NCBI GenBank assembly: GCA_032358255.1 | Contig: JAULBX010032035.1 | Location: forward strand, 1-64,000 | Origin: Heterotrichella gracilis | Lineage: Eukaryota > Sar > Xanthophyceae > Tribonematales > Xanthonemataceae | Reading direction: 5' to 3' | DNA: 64,000 nt | Shown: positions 58,956 through 64,000 of the stretch, in pieces | How the letters are laid out: each line of letters begins with the position of its first letter | Position numbering within the stretch: position 1 is the first letter of the stretch | Made by a program: the position numbers and the translations under genes | Notes under the pieces: generated by a model | Told to the model about the DNA's origin: nothing | Databases searched by the model: none | Seen by the model: the letters and a program-made list of their open reading frames with translations, nothing else

Positions 58956-60675
58956 GGGCGCCTGGGGATTCGAGAAGCCAAAAATAGTTTGAAAGGTGTC
59001 TGGGGATCTGATTGGCCAAGTCAGCATGGATCATTTTCTATTCGATCGCCTGGAGGTGGCGGGGTGGTGAGCACTGGTCTGGAGGGCGTATGCTGTGGTT
59101 GGCGAGTTGGGCAGTCATACAGTTGCAACAGCGGGTGGCAAGTTGCCATTGGCGTTGTGCGTGCGCTAGCTGCTGGCATGTGCATGCAGGTGTGTTGCTG
59201 TATTATAATGCTGAACAGCACCACATATGACCGCCTTTGGCATCTTTTTCTCGCTTTTTCTTTGTGTACCTGGACTGTAGTGAAGGATCATGCTGCGGAT
59301 GTATACTGATGGAACCATTGGATTTTACAGTGTTGCGATGAGCACAGTTACTGGCTTTTGAAGTCATCCACTATGGCCGCCCTGATGGCTGGTGGGCCTG
59401 TTGAAAGATATCGCCACTGGCTCTGAGACCTGAAATGTGGATTGTAAACCCTAGCTCAGGGTTTGGACAGTTGTAAAAGGCGGGGTGACGGCCGCGCATG
59501 CGGGTGGCTGCTGCCACCGTTCCAGGATCACCTCGGCAAATCATGGCAACACAGGGTGAGACTGATACAGTGCTTGAACAGGCTAGCTCCAATCCTATTG
59601 GTGTTTAGTTGCAGCTTACACAACAACGTTTCTGGACTGTGTATGACCTGACCCGCTGTTACGAACTCCGATACTTCAAGCTCCACTAGCGGGGCCTTGG
59701 CCATTAGGCACCATCATATCCCGGAGGTCGCGCTGAGGGCTGGCAGCTCGACAGGAAACAGTGCTGCTTATTTGAGACACCTCAGGTACTGGTAATGACT
59801 GGTGTTTCGTAGGTTTTATCAAAAGTGGTGGGCGTCGCCACATGACAATGCCCTGGATATTCATGGCATGACAAGCACTGTGGCCGTAAAAGCGAACGCC
59901 CTTACCCACTTGGTTAACGTCATGTGCTAGGACGCAGTGGTAACCAGTGTATGTTATCACCTGCCCCTTGCAGTTTCCGTGGCCCTCGAACCATTTCAAA
60001 CTTGGCGACCCATTTCAAACTCGCCACATTGGCGACTTGCGTTCACTCGGTTTCAGAGAGCACCCTGTCGCAGAGTTGAACCATGTGTTGTTATGCCACC
60101 TCATGCACATAGCCTGCGCTTTTTAAAGGAACAGACCTTGTCCATAGCCTTGTGTTGGCGTCTCGAAACAGGGGATGTACTACTATTTGAAACGTGAATT
60201 TGAGTTTAGGTGAGCAAACTAAGCGGCCTTCTCTTTGGCTTGTTGTGACTCGCTATGTTCTATTATTGCTTACGGCCTTCAACTTTGCTGGGTAGCGCGG
60301 TGCGCCGGGACTAGTGCTTGCGGTTCTTAGGCACACCACATGTGCAATATCATGCACAGGCACAGTCAATACACATCAAGCACAGTCCGTGTTGCTAAGT
60401 CCTAGGGTTCATGTGGTAAAGGTTGGGTTGCAACCCAACACGGCCTCCCCAACCTCTAGGGCCGTGGCCGCATGGGGGTTGTATATATGTGAAACACCTG
60501 GGCAGTCCAGTACTGCTCTGCAACAGGCGTTGTACCCCAGAGACAGTGCACCGGAGATGCCTGTATTGTATCTGCTCAAACCGCCCTGACCAGTCTCTCT
60601 ACCTCAGCCACCACCGCCACCCCCACACCACCTTGCCCGCTCACAGGCCCATTGCACCACCCCCCCTGCGCCACC
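58956..60675. other. Spacer between BRO1-like and plastid-protein genes
   Basis: About 1.7 kb. Bases 59009-59055 repeat the 3' end of the BRO1-like coding region (58922-58967), with the stop codon changed. The remainder shows no coding exon, RNA gene or mobile element. Confidence 0.55.
59009..59055 (+). repeat. Duplicate of the BRO1-like gene's 3' end
   Basis: This segment matches 58922-58967, which covers the last ten codons, the TAG and the following bases, with several substitutions. It lies about 55 bases after the stop. Confidence 0.72.
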
Positions 60676-62296
60676 ATGCTCTCCTCCGCAGCCCACTGCC
60701 GGACGCAGCCCGCCGCGGCCTTCCGAGCCCAGCAGCCGCAGCTTGCCCGCCGCGCGCGTGCCACCGCCCTGCGTGTGTTTGCGGGCAAGCTGTCCCCCGA
60801 AACCCAGAAGGCCGCCCTTGAGACGCAGGTGAAGCGCTCGCGCAAGAGCAAGAAGGCAACCAAGGCCAAGACAGAGGCTGTGCCATAGTGAGTGCAGGCC
60901 CCCACCCTTACCCCACCTCAAGGGTACACAAGGCAGGAAGGCAGCTGTTTTTAAACTGAACTTGAAGCTCCATAGAGGAGGGTGTTTTGACTTGCCATCC
61001 GGTCAAGTCAATGCTGTGATTCGCCCTCTCAGAAAAGGCCCCGCCCATTGAAAACCCTAAACCCTAAAGAAGCATGTGTTTCCTCCCCTTGCAGTGAGGA
61101 GGAGCTGGCCCAAAGGCAGGCGGAGGCGCGCAAGTGGGTGCAGAGCTACATGGTGAGCGGGGAACCCTACACCCTAACAGGACGCACACATGGTGTTGCC
61201 TAAATGGACTGCCCCATTGTAAAATGCACCTTGCCCATGTTCCAAGCCCTTGCGTGCACTGTCCTCCCACCTGCCCTGCCCCTGCCGCAGAGCCGCATTG
61301 CCGGGGAGACCTCCGCCGCTGTACAGGCCGACCTTCGCGCCAAGCCGCTGCTGGGAGACGACGTGGTGGCGGCCGCGCTTGAGCGCCAACACCAGGTGAG
61401 GCGCGGTATATGGCTTGGGTGGTGGAAGGGAGATGGTGGGGGGTGAGGCTGGTGCACCAATTGTGACGGCGTGCTGCAGGTTGCAATATTGTCCGTTGCT
61501 GCGATATTGATTACAGTATCATTTATTGGCCGTGGGTTGGGCCTGCGGTGCATGAGCTGCTGGCTGGGCTGTTCCGCCTGGCGTTGGGATGTAACACCCA
61601 CCCCCTGCACCGTGCTGACTAACAAGCTGCCTACTTACATGCCCATGCCTGTGCTCGTTGCGTGGCAAATCTGGGCATCTCCTTGTGCTGCCGTCCTAAG
61701 CTGCATGGTGCCAACCGCAGGGGACCACCGGCAGCGAAGCCGCCCCAGCCCCAGCAGCGGAGGAGGCACCAGCTGCAGCAACCCCCGAGGTGCGCCAACT
61801 GGGGCCCAGGTGCACACATAGGTGCCGCACACCCTGCATTGCCGTGGCCGCCTCTGCACCCACACCACTGTGGGTGCATCATTGTGCCTGGGTGTGTGTG
61901 TATGCACATAAGTCACGAGTGGCATGGGGGGGCCAATGGCATTGGCGGCGCAGATGGCATTGGTGACGAGTTTGCCAGCCGTCCCGTCATCAGATTGCTG
62001 GTGCTCTTAGCATCCACCTTATTGTCAGTTATGCATCACAGCCACATGCTCCCTTCCATTACCCCACCTGCCCACCTTTCCCCACCCGCGCATTCCCTGC
62101 CGTCGGCATGTTAATACCAGACCCCACTGTACCCTAGGCGCGTGCATCCCACCTACACTCATCCTACTTTACCCTCCCCTCGCAGGCCAAGAACGGCAGC
62201 CGGTTTGACCCCTGCACTGTGTACGACGACGGCACCCTGCTGTACACCTCCACCGCACTGGGGGCAGTCAACTACGAGGACGTGCTCACAGGCTGA
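60676..62296 (+). CDS. Plastid-targeted protein of unknown function
   Basis: Five exons: 60676-60887, 61095-61152, 61291-61395, 61721-61789, 62185-62296 (last exon begins at 62186 after the AG); 184 residues. The N-terminal 40 residues are rich in Ala, Arg, Gln and Ser with no acid (MLSSAAHCRTQPAAAFRA, later RRARATALRVFAG), a good chloroplast transit peptide. A lysine-rich stretch (KRSRKSKKATKAK) follows. The mature part is mostly charged helix with an Ala/Pro/Glu linker encoded by exon 4. It ends FDPCTVYDDGTLLYTS and YEDVLTG. No membrane segment or catalytic motif is visible. The codon across the first intron (TA|T) would read as a stop if unspliced. Intron 1 contains a telomere-type repeat. 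Family not recognised. Confidence 0.75.
61051..61069 (-). repeat. Interstitial telomere-type repeat (CCCTAAA) in plastid-protein gene
   Basis: Two CCCTAAA units about 25 bases upstream of the acceptor of exon 2. Confidence 0.88.
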
Positions 62297-64000
62297 ACCA
62301 ACACCCTCCTTAGGGTTTGTCAGCAGCGGATGGCGGTGGTGCTTTCACAGGGCTGTCCAACCGTCAGTGTTGGATGGTGTCAGGGGGGATTTCGGAGAAG
62401 ATTGGAGTATACTTTTACTGGATGAGTGTTGGGCGTCCCTGGGCGCATTGTGACTGGCGGCCAGGACTGGTGTGGTTGGCTCAGGACTGCAGTGCACAGC
62501 CAGCAGCGAGCAATACATTGAACTGACCATTTAGTGCACCCTGCTAAGGATTGAGTGTGAGATGATGTAGACATCAGCATGGTAGCGGGGTAGCTGTTCG
62601 TTTCCGCGGCCTGTCAGGGTTCAGTTGCTGCAGGCATTGGACCATTGTGGCGTATATTGGGCGCCAGCCGTGAATAAAGTTTGACTTGATGGTGGTGGTG
62701 TTGGAAGAGAAAGGCAAAGAATTTGGAGCGTTTCGTTGCTGCGTGCAATAAGACTTCGTTCTGCTTTTAGCCAGGCTGTATGTGATGTTCTTTGCTCGCT
62801 CCTGTTGATGCTCGTCACCTGGGTGCAACCCTTGCCTCAACGGCTGTGACGTCTGCCAGACAAAGCATATTTGCGTGCAGGAGGGAAAAGAGAACCTTCT
62901 TCGTGGTGAGCAACCACTTGCTGTATCCAGTGAATGCATCTGACACGGGTTTCAAGTGGGCACCACCCACCACCTCTTAACCATGTGCACATGTGAGCTT
63001 CTCCACCAGGTTGAAGGGTAGGCACAACCTGCGAAAACCAAACTACCGCACACTGCTGCCTTCTTTCAGCCCAGTAACCGGGTGAAGAATCCAACTGCTG
63101 CTTCAAGTGTGGGCAATATGTTGCACCACCACTCGCGCCATGCAGGCAGGCATCCACACAACCCTGTTTGATGCTACCAACAGCTGAAAAGGTCAAGCAA
63201 CACCATAAATATCACCGTATCGAAGGAAGGACTTTGCTGAGGTGGATCCAATTTGTGCTAAGAAGTTGATTGCCGGAAAATCAAATCTGATCGCACACAC
63301 TGCGCACATGCCTTCGTGTGAGAGGCATGTGCGGCTTTGTGGGCAAACCCGGTCCCGCGGGATCCCGAGCTGGGCAGCGCGCTGCAAACTTCTTGTCAGC
63401 TGGAGTCTGGAAATGCCATGAAATGCCAAAGGGTAGTAAACATGTATGAACGGTTTTGCAGCACTGTTGGGGGTGTGCCCCCCTCGCATTTGACGCCGCC
63501 AGAGGGTCCCAAGGCCAAAGCGGCGTATTGATCCTGTAGGAGATTCCTTCCATTGCTTCTGCTGAGCTTCAGCGAGGTTCAGAAACAGGCTTGCGTAGCG
63601 TGGCTCCACAGAAAACTGCAAACAAGGTGCAACCAACGCCGCAATCCACACTGAAACGCCGCTATTTTTTATCTCAGACGGTTGATATACAGCTCCGTCG
63701 ATTGTGAGGTTGGTCAGTGACGAGTTCCCAGCAGCATCTTCCTGAACAGCTCACTGCTGAAGCTGCCGTTCTGCGTGTGAGCAGTTAGGCGCATTGGCTG
63801 TTGCCCCAGCTCCTGCCGTTGCACCCTCCCCATTATTGCCTTCAGCGAGACAGTGGCGTCGCTATTGCCTGGGACTTGGAGGCGGCGTTAGGAAGGAATT
63901 GCCTGCATTTTGCGGGTGCTTCCGGAGTGTTGGTGCTGACTGGGAGTGTAGGTGAGAAACGTGGCCGTCGTAAGGTATCATACCACCGTCAGGCCGGCGC
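62297..64000. other. Right-end flank with no supported gene
   Basis: About 1.7 kb downstream of the plastid-protein gene. The minus-strand open frame at 63193-63651 (152 codons) has no recognisable domain. Bases after about 63700 may be the 5' region of a gene outside the window, but no exon can be defined. Confidence 0.5.

Noticed and set aside
63193-63651. Minus-strand frame of 152 codons at the right end
   Set aside because: No motif, no splice partner and codon use unlike the supported exons; kept only as a note.
1-64000. Retrotransposon or DNA transposon remnants
   Set aside because: No reverse transcriptase, integrase or transposase motif and no long terminal repeats were seen in any frame.

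Overview
The window is eukaryotic nuclear DNA, most likely from a plastid-bearing green alga (Chlorophyta). Genes are split by many short GT-AG introns with C-rich acceptor tracts and G-rich starts. Codon use is GC-rich. A preprotein with an apparent plastid transit peptide is present. Short blocks of the plant-type telomere motif TTTAGGG/CCCTAAA are scattered through introns and spacers. All gene models were built by hand from splice sites, reading-frame continuity and family motifs. No search was run and the species is not identified.

Layout, left to right: the last exon of a PRP17/CDC40-type splicing factor (205-405, +); a ten-exon CG-1 (CAMTA-like) transcription factor (2572-6924, +); a tandem array of four RING-CH (RINGv) zinc-finger genes with the same six-exon plan (8405-21828, +), in which copies 2 and 3 look intact, copy 1 has lost its ATG and has a GC splice donor, and copy 4 is a pseudogene; a C2-like gene on the minus strand (22012-about 24508) with an unresolved 5' half; a GYP7/TBC1D15-like Rab GTPase-activating protein (about 26132-32196, +); a small hydrophobic protein (33724-34771, -); a seven-repeat RCC1 beta-propeller (36228-39560, +); a PP2C phosphatase (41182-43177, +); an asparagine-synthetase-domain protein with an N-terminal glutamine amidotransferase half (44261-49028, -); a 79-residue two-exon protein (49858-50259, +); a membrane-anchored M20 peptidase (50810-54734, -); a BRO1-like protein (55755-58955, +); and a plastid-targeted protein of unknown function (60676-62296, +).

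The genes do not form a pathway; each appears independently transcribed. Three pairs are divergent (33724/36228, 44261/49858, 50810/55755) and share upstream spacers. The most distinctive features are the RING-CH array, which shows birth and decay of duplicated E3-ligase-like genes, and a repeated small-scale pattern: fragments of exon ends or gene 3' ends are duplicated into the neighbouring intron or 3' flank in at least seven places. Several of these duplicates preserve splice-site or stop-codon surroundings. No tRNA, rRNA, CRISPR array or intact transposon was found.
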